Assembly (NCBI GenBank): GCA_963752855.1
Contig: CAVVZX010000035.1
Coordinates: 62,001 to 126,000, forward strand
From: DATJPW01 sp963752855
GTDB taxonomy: Bacteria > Desulfobacterota > Desulfomonilia > Desulfomonilales > Desulfomonilaceae
Direction: 5' to 3'
Length of the DNA: 64,000 nt
The position numbers and the translations under genes are program-made. The notes below the pieces were generated by a model. It searched no databases, was not told where the DNA came from, and saw only the letters and a list, made by a program, of their open reading frames with translations. Shown in pieces: positions 37,426-45,788 of the stretch (the first letter of the stretch is position 1; every line of letters begins with the position of its first letter).

Positions 37426-38421
37426 CTTTTCCTCGGATTTCGGGATTCTCCCTGGAGAATGCGGACCGCTTCCAAGGCATGGTAGGAGATTATCAGGTCG
37501 GCCCCGGCTCTTTTAATGGAAGTCAAAGCTTCCATCATGCAGCGATCGCCGTCAATCCATCCATTCTGGGCTGCGGCCTTGATCATGGCGAATTCACCGC
37601 TAACGTTATATGCGACCAGGGGCAAGTCGAAGGTGTTGCGGACCCTCCAGATCACGTCGAGATATGGCAGAGCCGGTTTTACCATTATCAGGTCAGCGCC
37701 TTCTTCGACATCCATAGCCGTTTCCCGGATGGCTTCATCGGAGTTGGCGGGATCCATCTGATACGATCGGCGATCACCAAACTTGGGTGGTGATTCCGCT
37801 GCGTCACGAAAGGGACCGTAAAACGCGGAAGCGTATTTCGCGGCGTAAGACATGATGGGCACAAGTTCGAAACCGCTTTCATCCAAAGCTTCTCTGATGG
37901 CCCCGACACGGCCGTCCATCATGTCGCTCGGCGCGACTATGTCAGCGCCTGCCGAAGCATGGGACAGGGCCATTTGAGCCAATAGGTCGAGCGTTTGATC
38001 GTTGTCCACATCGCCATCTTGTATGACTCCACAATGGCCGTGGTCCGTATACTCGCATAGACATACGTCGGTTATGACCACGAGATTGGGAAAAGACTTC
38101 TTGACTGACCTGATAGTTTGCTGAACGATGCCGTTCTTCGCATAGCCTTCCGATCCGACTGCGTCCTTTTTGTCAGGTATTCCAAAGAGCAATATTGCCG
38201 GGATGCCTCTTTCCACAGGCTCCTTCAGTTCCCGGAGGAGCATATCCGGAGATAATTGAAAGTGACCGGGCATGCTCGCGATCGGCTTTTTCACCCCTTT
38301 GCCCGGGACGGACAAAATACGGCAGGATAAAGTCCTGTTCATCCAATCGTACTTCCCGGACCATGCTCCGAAGAGTTTCCGTGCGGCGGAGCCGCCTTGC
38401 CCTGTATTCAGGAAAGCGCAT
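37422..38421 (-). CDS. hemB: Porphobilinogen synthase (delta-aminolevulinate dehydratase; frameshift near 38308)
   Basis: About 333 residues from the ATG at 38421 (MRFPEYRARRLRRTETLRSMV, the true HemB start). One extra G near 38308 (CCCGGG) breaks the frame; corrected it reads FVRPGKGVKKPIASMPGHFQLSPD. The enzyme joins two aminolevulinates into porphobilinogen. DVCLCEYTDHGHCG has the three metal-binding cysteines. The Schiff-base lysines lie in SYAAKYASAFYGPFRDA and MVKPALPYLD. Essential for siroheme, heme and cobalamin, so a real null is unlikely. It overlaps ahbD by 4 bases. Confidence 0.92.
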
Positions 38422-38495
38422 GTTGTCTCCAATTATTTTGCTGGCGCATCGACGATGACTTTTTTATAATCTTGGCAAGAGGCTCTGTCAATGTC

Positions 38496-38810
38496 ATGAG
38501 TAAGGTTCGTTGCCATAGATGTGGACGTTTGCTTGCGGAAGGCTCGCTCAAATATGAGGTGGCTATAAGCGTTAGATCCATGTTCGATGGGACCATCCCC
38601 GAAGAAATCCATGAAAAGACAGCAGGGGGGTTGGCCCGGATAATGAGAGGAGCGGCCGCCCGAAGTGAAGAGGAACTGAATCGCGAGATTTATGAGGACG
38701 ACGCATTTGTGATGTGCCTCGAATGTAAAGAAGCTTTCCTGCAAGAGATCTATTCCCACCTGCATCCTCAGGCCACTCCCGAGCATGGCCGCGCTCACCT
38801 GGTCCATTAA
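38496..38810 (+). CDS. Zinc-ribbon protein of unknown function
   Basis: 104 residues, divergent from hemB. The N-terminus MSKVRCHRCGRLLAEGSLKYEV has CxxC and a second pair, CLECKEAF, is near residue 80, forming a probable four-Cys zinc site. Between them is a helical acidic segment (RSEEELNREIYEDD). The ATG at 38496 is chosen because the family-like start MSKVRC falls there. Similar small zinc-ribbon proteins are common in Desulfobacterota genomes but I do not know a function. Confidence 0.65.
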   Translation: MSKVRCHRCGRLLAEGSLKYEVAISVRSMFDGTIPEEIHEKTAGGLARIMRGAAARSEEELNREIYEDDAFVMCLECKEAFLQEIYSHLHPQATPEHGRAHLVH

Positions 38811-38935
38811 TGGGCTCTGACAATTGAAACCTTTGGGATGAAGCGACCAGCGATACCAATGGTCGGAAATTTCGTGTATATCTTGATAGCTTGGTCGGGG
38901 AGTACTATTTCGGCCGCTGAAATCTCTGAAATGAA

Positions 38936-39730
38936 ATGTCTGAGATTAATGGTGACATGATGCTGGATAAGAACGCCAAGTACCTATTTATGTTTGCTCA
39001 TCCTGATGATGAAGTGCTGATCTCCGGCACGATGAAGCAGTTGATCGATCATGGCGCCGAGGTGGAAGCCGCGTGGGTGACCTACGGTGATTATTTCGGC
39101 AATGTAGAAACCCGATTGGCGGAGCACGCGAGAGCGACTGCAATCCTGGGGCTTAAAGAAGATTCGATCCACTTGTTGAGGTTGCCTGATTTGGGTTTGG
39201 TCCGGATGCTGAATCAAGCCGCTGACAAGGTTGCCGACATGCTGAAATCTGTTAAACCGGATGTGATCTTTTGCAATGCCTATGAAGGGGGCCATCCTGA
39301 CCATGACTCAGTCAATTTCCTGGCTTATGAAAGTTCTTACCGAGCAGGCCTCAAGCCGAAGCTGTATGAATTCCCTCTCTATAACGCCGCCGGTAGCATC
39401 CTATATTTTCGCTGGCGTGTGAACGCGTTTCCGGATGACGGAATTCCGGTCCTGCATAATCCACTCAGCAAATCCGAAATTAAGTGCAAACTGCGGACGA
39501 TAAGGACATATGTCAGTCAGTGGATGTACATGGCGCCTGCGCGTCTGGTCGTTTCCCGTTCCAAACTGGCCAGTGTGGGTGAACCGTATCGGATTTGCCC
39601 TCCTGATCGGGATCACACTAAGCGTCCGCATGAAGGGATGCTAAGTTATGAGCGATGGGTCAATTTTTTTATGAAGATCAAGTTCCCTGATTTCCGCAAG
39701 GCCGTGGAGGAAGCTCGACGAAGAGATTAG
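38936..39730 (+). CDS. PIG-L family deacetylase
   Basis: 264 residues, intact. The zinc and catalytic motif FAHPDDEVLISG (residues about 22-33, the A-H-P-D-D-E motif) and GGHPDHDSV (H-x-x-H type) near residue 120 define the LmbE/PIG-L N-deacetylase family. Members deacetylate GlcNAc-linked small molecules, for example in bacillithiol, mycothiol or glycolipid synthesis. The start at 38936 is used; ATGs at 38957 and 38960 are alternatives, with a GGTGAC just before. No obvious partner genes lie beside it, so the substrate is open. Confidence 0.85.
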   Translation: MSEINGDMMLDKNAKYLFMFAHPDDEVLISGTMKQLIDHGAEVEAAWVTYGDYFGNVETRLAEHARATAILGLKEDSIHLLRLPDLGLVRMLNQAADKVADMLKSVKPDVIFCNAYEGGHPDHDSVNFLAYESSYRAGLKPKLYEFPLYNAAGSILYFRWRVNAFPDDGIPVLHNPLSKSEIKCKLRTIRTYVSQWMYMAPARLVVSRSKLASVGEPYRICPPDRDHTKRPHEGMLSYERWVNFFMKIKFPDFRKAVEEARRRD

Positions 39731-40019
39731 ACCGATCCGTGAAGCGCTGAATGTCTCATATAGGAGCGACTTTGAAACCGCCAGTACAAATGCGGCGTCC
39801 TACGACTTTGCCAAATCCGTTCTTTCCCATCGGATACAGATGGGCATTTCTCGTTTCACCTTTGATCCAAGACGCTACCGGCCTGTGTTTCAGTGGAAAT
39901 ATCGCTCGGACAACGCACTGCAAGCTAACTGTCCATCCCTCTGAGTTTCTTGACTTTTTTGTTGCCAAATGTTAGGCTGGCGCCTGAGTTTTCTTTTTAT
40001 TGTAATTCCATTGGAGCGT
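39731..40019. other. Intergenic region without recognisable content
   Basis: About 290 bases between the PIG-L gene and the alpha/beta hydrolase gene. I see no repeat of the families found elsewhere and no convincing gene. It presumably carries the hydrolase promoter. Confidence 0.3.
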
Positions 40020-40866
40020 ATGAGGGTTGCCTTGAATATTGTAGGCAGGGTCGCCTTATTTCTGACCGCATTTGTACTACTGGTCACACAAGGCTTTGCT
40101 TATACTTATCGTGCGGAGATTCCTTTGCCCGGCGGCGGGTATTTGCCAGGGTACTGTTTTCTCCCGCGGTGCGGTATCAAAGCGCCCATACCGGGGGTTA
40201 TCGTCGGCGTGGGCGTCGGCTCCACGAAAATTCTTCAGTATCATGCCTATTGTCAGGACCTGGCCGATCAAAATTTCTTCGTAGTATTGATCGATCCCTC
40301 GAACTATCCGGAATCCCTCGCTCCCGGCCCATTCTCATGGGAGAAAGGACCCGGCCGCGTGGTGGGTGACATAAATCAAGCAATCGTGGCCGGGAAATTG
40401 GCCGTTACCAGCAAATGGTATCTCAACTCAGTAAGGGGAACTGTCGATTATCTTTGCAGATGCCCAATGGTGGACCGGTACAAGGCTGGTGCTGACCGGA
40501 CACTCTCAGCCCGCCAATGCCGCCCTGACTTATGCTTGTCAGGATCGCCGGATAAAAGCGATCGTCTGGAATTACGGCGGCTCGCCTTGGGTTATGCCTT
40601 ATGAGCCTCTGCGTCTTCCGCCGGTATTGATCTTTCACGGCGACGCGGATGAAGTGTATGACATCAAGTACGCCAGGCAACTGATATTAGAGCTACATAC
40701 TCATGCCAGAGACTATGAAGCTTATATTTACCCGCATCAGAAGCATATGTTCAACGTCCTTTTTGATCTGCAAACCGAGAATCGATTCATGAAGCCCGTG
40801 ATTGTTGACGCATTCGCGCGCTTGATTGCCTTTCTGCACAGAGTCCTCCAAAATCCCTGTCCCTGA
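40020..40866 (+). CDS. Secreted alpha/beta hydrolase (frameshift near 40450)
   Basis: About 281 residues. The ATG at 40020 starts MRVALNIVGRVALFLTAFVLLVTQGFAYT, a clear signal peptide; the upstream 17 codons are probably not translated. One extra base near 40450 breaks the frame; corrected it reads FADAQWWTGTRLVLTGHSQPANAAL, with the nucleophile elbow GHSQPA. The acid/His parts follow: IFHGDADEVYDIKYARQL and YPHQKHMFNVLF. It resembles dienelactone-hydrolase or poly(ethylene terephthalate) hydrolase-like esterases exported to the periplasm. Function unassigned. Confidence 0.7.
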
Positions 40867-40905
40867 GTCCCATCAGAATTCTGCGCCATCTTCGCCAGAT
40901 CCATC

Positions 40906-40934
40906 TTGACAAGTAATGAGCATATGCTCATAAT
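40906..40934 (+). promoter_or_regulatory. Sigma-70 promoter with embedded 16-bp palindromic operator
   Basis: TTGACA at 40906-40911 and CATAAT at 40929-40934 are separated by 17 bases, a good housekeeping promoter. Exactly between them lies ATGAGCATATGCTCAT (40916-40931), a perfect 16-bp palindrome overlapping the -10 box. It begins 50 bases before a DUF134 gene encoding a helix-turn-helix protein, so autoregulation by that protein is a natural guess. Confidence 0.7.
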
Positions 40935-40955
40935 GGTATTCGGAGCGCATCACAA

Positions 40956-41275
40956 ATGGCCAGACCGAAATGCTGTCGAAGAGTTACCGGAGAACCGGAT
41001 TGCAGGGTTTTTAAACCCGTTGGGGCAGCCCTGTTTCTGCACTTGAAGAGATAGTGCTCTCAATAGACGAGTTTGAAGCCATCAGGCTGGCCGACCTTGA
41101 GGGATTGTATCAGGAACAGGCGGCAGAGCGTATGAACGTGTCTCGTCAGACTTTTGGAAGAATCATCGAGTCGGCAAGACGCAAGGTGGCTCAGGTTTTG
41201 GCCGGGGGCCTTGCTCTCCGAATCGAAGGAGGCGCCGATCGAAATGCCGGAACAGAGGATGTTCAAGTGCAATGA
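40956..41275 (+). CDS. DUF134 helix-turn-helix protein (frameshift near 41032)
   Basis: About 105 residues. It starts MARPKCCRRVTGEPDCRVFKP, the DUF134 hallmark with its Cys pattern (CC...C, probably metal binding). Two extra bases (or one missing) near 41032 break the frame. After it comes PVSALEEIVLSIDEFEAIRLADLEGLYQE, then a sigma-70 region-4-like HTH (AAERMNVSRQTFGRIIESAR). DUF134 genes commonly accompany NifX/NifB-like iron-molybdenum-cofactor-binding proteins, as here. Probably a regulator for this small group. Confidence 0.8.
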
Positions 41276-41384
41276 GTGCCAGCATGCATGGGGCCTGCCG
41301 TACGGCATCGGCAGACCTGAAGAATGCCCTGAAATGCCAAACTCGATCCGTTGGTCGTGTTGCGGATCCGGAAGATACTTGTAG
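41244..41384 (+). CDS. Small zinc-ribbon-like protein
   Basis: 46 residues, overlapping the DUF134 3' end in another frame. MFKCNECQHAWGLPYGIG is followed by RPEECPEMPNSIRWSCCGSG. The pattern C-x2-C...C...CC resembles small rubredoxin-like or zinc-ribbon proteins that follow DUF134 genes in other anaerobes. GGAGG lies about 12 bases upstream of the ATG. Short, so moderate confidence. Confidence 0.5.
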   Translation: MPEQRMFKCNECQHAWGLPYGIGRPEECPEMPNSIRWSCCGSGRYL

Positions 41385-41499
41385 ACGAGGTGGAAAAGGT
41401 CCCCGGCCGACAATGTCGTCGGCCGTGGCGCGTGAGCGCCGGCTAATACATTTCGAGGCCGGTTGTTTTAAATTCAATACATATAACAAGGAGATAATA

Positions 41500-41880
41500 A
41501 TGAGAGTCTGTTTTCCAACCGAGGATTTGAAAGGTGTTGACAGTTTGGTCTATGGTCATTTCGGGTCGGCCCCCGGGTTTGTGATTGTCGACACTGAGAA
41601 TATGCATACTGAAGAAATACGTAATGGTGACATGCATCATGCTCATGGGATGTGCCAACCATTGAAAGCGCTTGGGGGGCGGGAAGTTGACGCCGTAGTG
41701 GTGGCGGGAATAGGAATGGGCGCGTTAATGAAATTGAACGCCCAGGGTGTCAAGACCTACCGGGCGGTTCAGGGGACTGTGCGTGACAATCTCGATTTGA
41801 TTCGAGAGGAGAGACTCCCGCAATTTGATTCGAGGTTTACTTGTTCCGGGCATGCAGGCGGAGGGTGCGCTCACTCGTAG
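41500..41880 (+). CDS. NifX/NifB-type iron-molybdenum cofactor-binding family protein
   Basis: 126 residues. AAGGAG precedes the ATG (MRVCFPTEDLKGVDSLVYGHFG). The dinitrogenase iron-molybdenum cofactor domain continues with HFGSAPGFVIVDTE and DAVVVAGIGMGALMKLNAQGVKTYRA. A C-terminal tail rich in Cys/His (CSGHAGGGCAHS) suggests metal binding. Relatives include MTH1175 and orange-protein components that bind Mo/Cu-S or Fe-S clusters. No nitrogenase genes are present in the window, so a role in nitrogen fixation is not implied. Confidence 0.85.
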   Translation: MRVCFPTEDLKGVDSLVYGHFGSAPGFVIVDTENMHTEEIRNGDMHHAHGMCQPLKALGGREVDAVVVAGIGMGALMKLNAQGVKTYRAVQGTVRDNLDLIREERLPQFDSRFTCSGHAGGGCAHS

Positions 41881-41934
41881 GGCCATGGTTCGGCTAGTGA
41901 TCTGGTACGGCGGCCCGGCAGCCAAAATCCCCTT

Positions 41935-41956
41935 ATCCCCCTTTAAGAGGGGGGAT
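41935..41956. repeat. C-run/G-run hairpin
   Basis: ATCCCCC (41935-41941) pairs with GGGGGAT (41950-41956) around TTTAAGAG. It is flanked by further C4/G6 runs. A common extragenic hairpin form; it may double as a terminator for the upstream gene. It lies 57 bases before the DsrE-family gene. Confidence 0.45.
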
Positions 41957-42012
41957 GGGGGGCCTGCTACAAGTCATCCCATCTTATATTTGTATTCGGT
42001 AAAGGAGGTCTC

Positions 42013-42372
42013 ATGGCGAAGTTTCTATTCGTACTGGGTTCCGGTTTAGGGAACAGCAATAGCCCGACCAGATGCGCTCAGTTCGCGCAGGTGGCTCATC
42101 AAGAGGGACACGATGTGTCGATCTTCCTGATTGACGAAGGAGTGATTTTCGCCCGAAAAGGAATAACCGAGAATGTCGTGGCTCCCACAGGGGAAGAGAT
42201 GGGTTTGGCAATGGAGTATATTCTTCGGGAAAAGATCCCGATACATGTTTGCACTCCATGCGCCAAGGCGCGAGGTATCACGGAAGACGTGCTGGTGGAG
42301 GGCGCTCAATATTCGGTTGCGAAAAAGCTTATCGAATTGGCCGCAGAGGAGTCCAAGGTCTTCAATTTTTGA
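42013..42372 (+). CDS. DsrE family protein
   Basis: 119 residues, intact, with AAAGGAGG before the ATG. MAKFLFVLGSGLGNSNSPTRCAQFA is the DsrE/TusD-like Rossmann start, followed by VSIFLIDEGVIFARKG. The conserved Cys pair is in IHVCTPCAKARGI near residue 80. The family handles protein-bound persulfides or related sulfur chemistry. It follows the NifX-like gene and may share its regulation. Function in detail unknown. Confidence 0.8.
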   Translation: MAKFLFVLGSGLGNSNSPTRCAQFAQVAHQEGHDVSIFLIDEGVIFARKGITENVVAPTGEEMGLAMEYILREKIPIHVCTPCAKARGITEDVLVEGAQYSVAKKLIELAAEESKVFNF

Positions 42373-42416
42373 GCACAGCGGAAGATCTGCGCAAGTGGGA
42401 TTGGGTGCATCCTTAT

Positions 42417-42854
42417 TCAGAGATCATACAGCTCTTCGCCGTACATTTTTATCCATTCACGGGAGAGCGCTTCGTACGCGGCGGCAAGGTCATTGACTCC
42501 AAGCAAAATGATGGAGCTGTCTCCAGCGCCGTAACAACCGATGCAGGCATAAAGACAATCGACATTGATCCCTTTTCGCTTAAGCGGCCGTAATATGGCA
42601 TTGAGTCCGCCGGGATGGTGAGGGGTTTCTGCGGCTATTATGTCGCGAACTGTCGGGGAATGGCCCGCGCTTTCGAGAATACTCATTACACGGGAAGGGT
42701 CACTGGCCACAAAACTCAGCGTGCCCTCAGCGCCCATGGTCCTAACTGTCAGGGCGAGAATATTGATCCCACTGGAGCCCATAAGTTCACTGATTTCCGA
42801 TAACGTGCCCGGTTTATTTTCTAATGTAATGGAGATTTCTTTAACGGTTTTCAT
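42417..42854 (-). CDS. Tandem ACT-domain protein
   Basis: 145 residues with two ACT domains: ISITLENKPGTLSEISELMGSSGINILALTV at the N-terminus, then a second repeat around NAILRPLKRKGINVDCLYAC. ACT domains bind amino acids or related small ligands and regulate enzymes. It lies 62 bases behind korC on the same strand. Similar ACT proteins accompany 2-oxoacid oxidoreductase and phenylacetyl-CoA ligase genes in anaerobes, suggesting a ligand-sensing partner. Intact. Confidence 0.8.
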   Translation of the reverse strand: MKTVKEISITLENKPGTLSEISELMGSSGINILALTVRTMGAEGTLSFVASDPSRVMSILESAGHSPTVRDIIAAETPHHPGGLNAILRPLKRKGINVDCLYACIGCYGAGDSSIILLGVNDLAAAYEALSREWIKMYGEELYDL

Positions 42855-42916
42855 CCATAGCCTCCACTCAATGCCGCGGCTCCGCGCCGTGAGCGTATAA
42901 AATGAGCCGCGAAGAA

Positions 42917-43462
42917 TCAGCTTTCGCGGGATATGTACTCAGCGCCTTTGCCAAGCGCCTTCTGATTCGCCTCGATTAACGATTTTCGTTTGCCTTTCAA
43001 GACGGTCTCGACGGCGTTGGCGAGAGCTTTGTCAGAGACGATGCGCCCAATTTGAGAGACCGCTCCGAGCATGACCATATTCAAGACCCTGTCATCTCCC
43101 ATTTCATGAGCCAGAGAATTGGCAGGGACTTGAACCACTTTGATATCGGCGCGCGACGGCTGTTCGGTTATCAAATCACTGTTCAGGAAGATCATTCCCC
43201 CTGATTTCACCATGTTTTGATACTTCACCATAGAAGGATAATTCATGGCCACCACGAGATCCGGCGAGGAGGCTATGGGCGAAGCTATTTCCTGATCCGA
43301 AACGACCACCGTGCAGTTCGCTGTGCCTCCGCGCATTTCTGCTCCGTAAGATGGCAGAAAAGTCACGTGTTTATCCTCATTCATTCCCGCGACGGCAAGG
43401 ACATAGCCCATCATAAGGACTCCCTGACCGCCAAAACCTGAAAAGACTATTTTAAGCGACAT
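42917..43462 (-). CDS. korC: 2-oxoacid:ferredoxin oxidoreductase, gamma subunit
   Basis: 181 residues, intact. MSLKIVFSGFGGQGVLMMGYVLA is the KorC/PorG signature, followed by YGAEMRGGTANCTVVVSDQEI and VPANSLAHEMGDDRVLNMVMLGA. With KorA, KorB and KorD it oxidatively decarboxylates a 2-oxoacid to the acyl-CoA and reduces ferredoxin, or runs in reverse. It overlaps the korB stop by 11 bases. Confidence 0.9.
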   Translation of the reverse strand: MSLKIVFSGFGGQGVLMMGYVLAVAGMNEDKHVTFLPSYGAEMRGGTANCTVVVSDQEIASPIASSPDLVVAMNYPSMVKYQNMVKSGGMIFLNSDLITEQPSRADIKVVQVPANSLAHEMGDDRVLNMVMLGAVSQIGRIVSDKALANAVETVLKGKRKSLIEANQKALGKGAEYISRES

Positions 43463-44228
43463 CCTTGATGACCTTGAGAGGAAAGAATTGTGTCATGGTT
43501 TCGTCCACCCACTTGATGGCTTCGGTTGGCGTCATTTTCCAGTTGGTGGGACAAGGTGACAGAATTTCGACCAGGGAAAAACCTTTATCCGCGAGTTGCG
43601 TCTCGAAAGCCTTTTTTATGGCCTTTTTTGTCTTCAATATGTTCTTGGGATTGGATACGCTGGTTCTTTCTATGTAAACACTGCCGGCAGCCACTCCCAG
43701 CATTTGACTGAGATCCAGAGGATAGCCGTCTCGGAGAGGAATCCGACCTCCTGGTGACGTCGTGGTGACCTGCCCCAAAATGGTCGTTGGGGCCATTTGG
43801 CCGCCCGTCATGCCATAAACCGCGTTGTTGACGAAGATGCAGGTGATCCTCTCGCCTCTATTGGCCGCGTGAACCGTCTCGGCAGTGCCTATGGCCGCTA
43901 TGTCGCCGTCACCCTGGTAGGTGAAAACGATCCTATCCGGCAGTATTCGCTTGATACCGGTGGCTACGGCGGCGGCCCTACCATGTGGAGCTTCAGCCAT
44001 ATCCACGTCAAAGTAGTTGTAGGCCAAAACCGCGCAACCAGCGGGCGGAACCCCGATCGTGCGTTCCCTGATTCCCAGTTCGTCTATCACTTCCGCGACC
44101 AGCCTGTGTATCAGGCTATGGCCGCAACCTGGACAGTAGTGAAACACATTTTCTTTGAGAGACTCCGGTTTGGAGAAAATCTTCTTCAATTGTTCACTCC
44201 CTTTCGCGTAGGGGTAAGGCGACGACAT
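43452..44228 (-). CDS. korB: 2-oxoacid:ferredoxin oxidoreductase, beta subunit (TPP-binding)
   Basis: About 258 residues from the ATG at 44228 (MSSPYPYAKGSEQ); upstream in-frame starts at 44252 and 44267 are possible. HYCPGCGHSLIHRLVAEVIDE carries the CxxC. TYQGDGDIAAIGTAE...FVNN is the thiamine diphosphate/Mg motif (GDG-x-N). VYGMTGGQMAPTT is typical of 2-oxoglutarate or branched-chain 2-oxoacid forms. Intact; sits between korA and korC. Confidence 0.9.
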   Translation of the reverse strand: MSSPYPYAKGSEQLKKIFSKPESLKENVFHYCPGCGHSLIHRLVAEVIDELGIRERTIGVPPAGCAVLAYNYFDVDMAEAPHGRAAAVATGIKRILPDRIVFTYQGDGDIAAIGTAETVHAANRGERITCIFVNNAVYGMTGGQMAPTTILGQVTTTSPGGRIPLRDGYPLDLSQMLGVAAGSVYIERTSVSNPKNILKTKKAIKKAFETQLADKGFSLVEILSPCPTNWKMTPTEAIKWVDETMTQFFPLKVIKDVA

Positions 44229-44270
44229 ACGGCGCGTGCTCTCGAAACGCATCGCCCAAGTTCGCAAATC

Positions 44271-45392
44271 TCAGATGGAACTCACAGCTTTTAATCGACC
44301 GCCATTCGACGCTCGGCCTCGCGCGGATTCCATCCTGTGATAAGCGCTGGAAAGCACTCTCGCTATCTCTTCCGGGTTAGAGACCACTCCTCCGGGCCGA
44401 CCATAGAAAGAAACCTCGCAACGGCCCTCCACGGCCAGCTTCACATCCTCCACCATCTGGCCGGTGCTCATCTCGAAAACAACTATGTGGTCCACCTTGC
44501 GGCTGAGCCGCACCAGCGCCTCCGATGGAAAAGGCCACAGCGTCTTGGGTCTGAAAAGGCCCACTTTGAGGCCCATTTCTCGCACCCTGTGAACGCCGCC
44601 CTTGGCAATTCGGGCCGCTGTTCCATACGCGGCAATAATTAGCTCCGCGTCGTCGGTCAGGTACAGCTCCTGATCGGGAATCTCATTACTGATCATTTCA
44701 TACTTACGTACGAGCTTCCAGTTAAGCTCTTCTTCGAGGTCAGTATCCAGCCACAACGAACGAATTATACGGCTTGGCCGGTTGCGCGCGCCGTCAAGCA
44801 CCCATTCCTTGGCAGGCAATGAGGCCGGATCTATTGGCTCCGGCAGCGTTACCGGTTCCATCATTTGCCCCATCATTCCATCACCCAGTATCATTACGGG
44901 CATGCGGTAGTAATCAGCCAGATCAAACGCTGCCCTGGTCATGTCGGCAATTTCTTGACCATACGCGGGCGCGAGCACGATCACGCGGTAATCCCCGTGG
45001 CCGCCTCCTTTGGTAGCCTGAAAATAATCGCCCTGGGACGGCGCGATATTGCCCAGTCCCGGTCCGCCGCGCATCATGTTGACTATTACCGCGGGCAGCT
45101 CCATTCCCGCGAGGTATGAGATCCCTTCCTGTTTGAGGCTGATGCCCGGGCTCGAAGATGAGGTCATCACACGGGCCCCGGCGACACTGGCGCCGATGAC
45201 CATATTTATCGAGGCCAACTCGCTTTCCGCTTGGACGAAGGTTGCTTCCTCCATCTTGGCAAACGCGGCGGCCATGTATTCCGGTAGTTCGTTCTGTGGG
45301 GTAATGGGATATCCGAAGTAAGCTCGGCAACCGGCCCGGACCGCGGCTTCTCCCAAGACATGTGTCCCTCGCATGAGGACTTTGCCGGCCAT
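44271..45392 (-). CDS. korA: 2-oxoacid:ferredoxin oxidoreductase, alpha subunit
   Basis: 373 residues, intact. LMRGTHVLGEAAVRAGCRAYFGYPITPQNELPEYMA is the pyrimidine-binding domain start. SSSPGISLKQEGISYLAGMELP and GPGLGNIAPSQGDYFQATKGGGHGDYR are diagnostic of KorA/VorB-type subunits. The C-terminal domain II contains GLFRPKTLWPFPSEAL. It starts 5 bases after korD. Confidence 0.92.
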   Translation of the reverse strand: MAGKVLMRGTHVLGEAAVRAGCRAYFGYPITPQNELPEYMAAAFAKMEEATFVQAESELASINMVIGASVAGARVMTSSSSPGISLKQEGISYLAGMELPAVIVNMMRGGPGLGNIAPSQGDYFQATKGGGHGDYRVIVLAPAYGQEIADMTRAAFDLADYYRMPVMILGDGMMGQMMEPVTLPEPIDPASLPAKEWVLDGARNRPSRIIRSLWLDTDLEEELNWKLVRKYEMISNEIPDQELYLTDDAELIIAAYGTAARIAKGGVHRVREMGLKVGLFRPKTLWPFPSEALVRLSRKVDHIVVFEMSTGQMVEDVKLAVEGRCEVSFYGRPGGVVSNPEEIARVLSSAYHRMESARGRASNGGRLKAVSSI

Positions 45393-45396
45393 TTAA

Positions 45397-45672
45397 TTAT
45401 TCTTCCTTTGATTTTTCTTTCTGCTTACTTGATTCGTCTTTGGTTTGACGGTAGACATCGATGGCGACATCAGGGCAAGTAATTGCGCAGAGAGCGCACC
45501 CGGTGCACTCGGTTTTGTCGAGGTCCTTCACTTTTTCATCTTTGAAACGGGCTGGATAATAGCCTTTGGTGTTCAGAGTCTCCGAGATAAGAATTCTCTT
45601 TTTGGGACAGACGTTGATGCACAATCCGCAGCCTTTACAGCGTTCTTTGTTAATTTCTATGCGGCCTTTCAA
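45397..45672 (-). CDS. korD: 2-oxoacid:ferredoxin oxidoreductase, delta subunit (2[4Fe-4S] ferredoxin)
   Basis: 91 residues with two 4Fe-4S motifs, CKGCGLCINVCPKK near residue 12 and CTGCALCAITCPD near residue 56. The start codon is TTG at 45672, chosen because GGGAG lies 8 bases upstream and no ATG fits. It passes electrons from KorAB to external ferredoxin. The C-terminus is a Lys/Glu-rich tail. First gene of korD-A-B-C. Confidence 0.88.
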   Translation of the reverse strand: MKGRIEINKERCKGCGLCINVCPKKRILISETLNTKGYYPARFKDEKVKDLDKTECTGCALCAITCPDVAIDVYRQTKDESSKQKEKSKEE

Positions 45673-45788
45673 AATGTGTTCTCCCTAATATCGATTGGGA
45701 CCGGCGCTTGCCGTTTGATGAGTTATCAAGCGTTAATAAACCAAAATAATGGATCGCCTGCTCCGTGTCAAATCAAAATCAATTCTTT

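Noticed and set aside
41500..41880. NifX-like gene as evidence for nitrogen fixation
   Set aside because: The family is broad and occurs in many non-diazotrophs; no nif genes are in the window.
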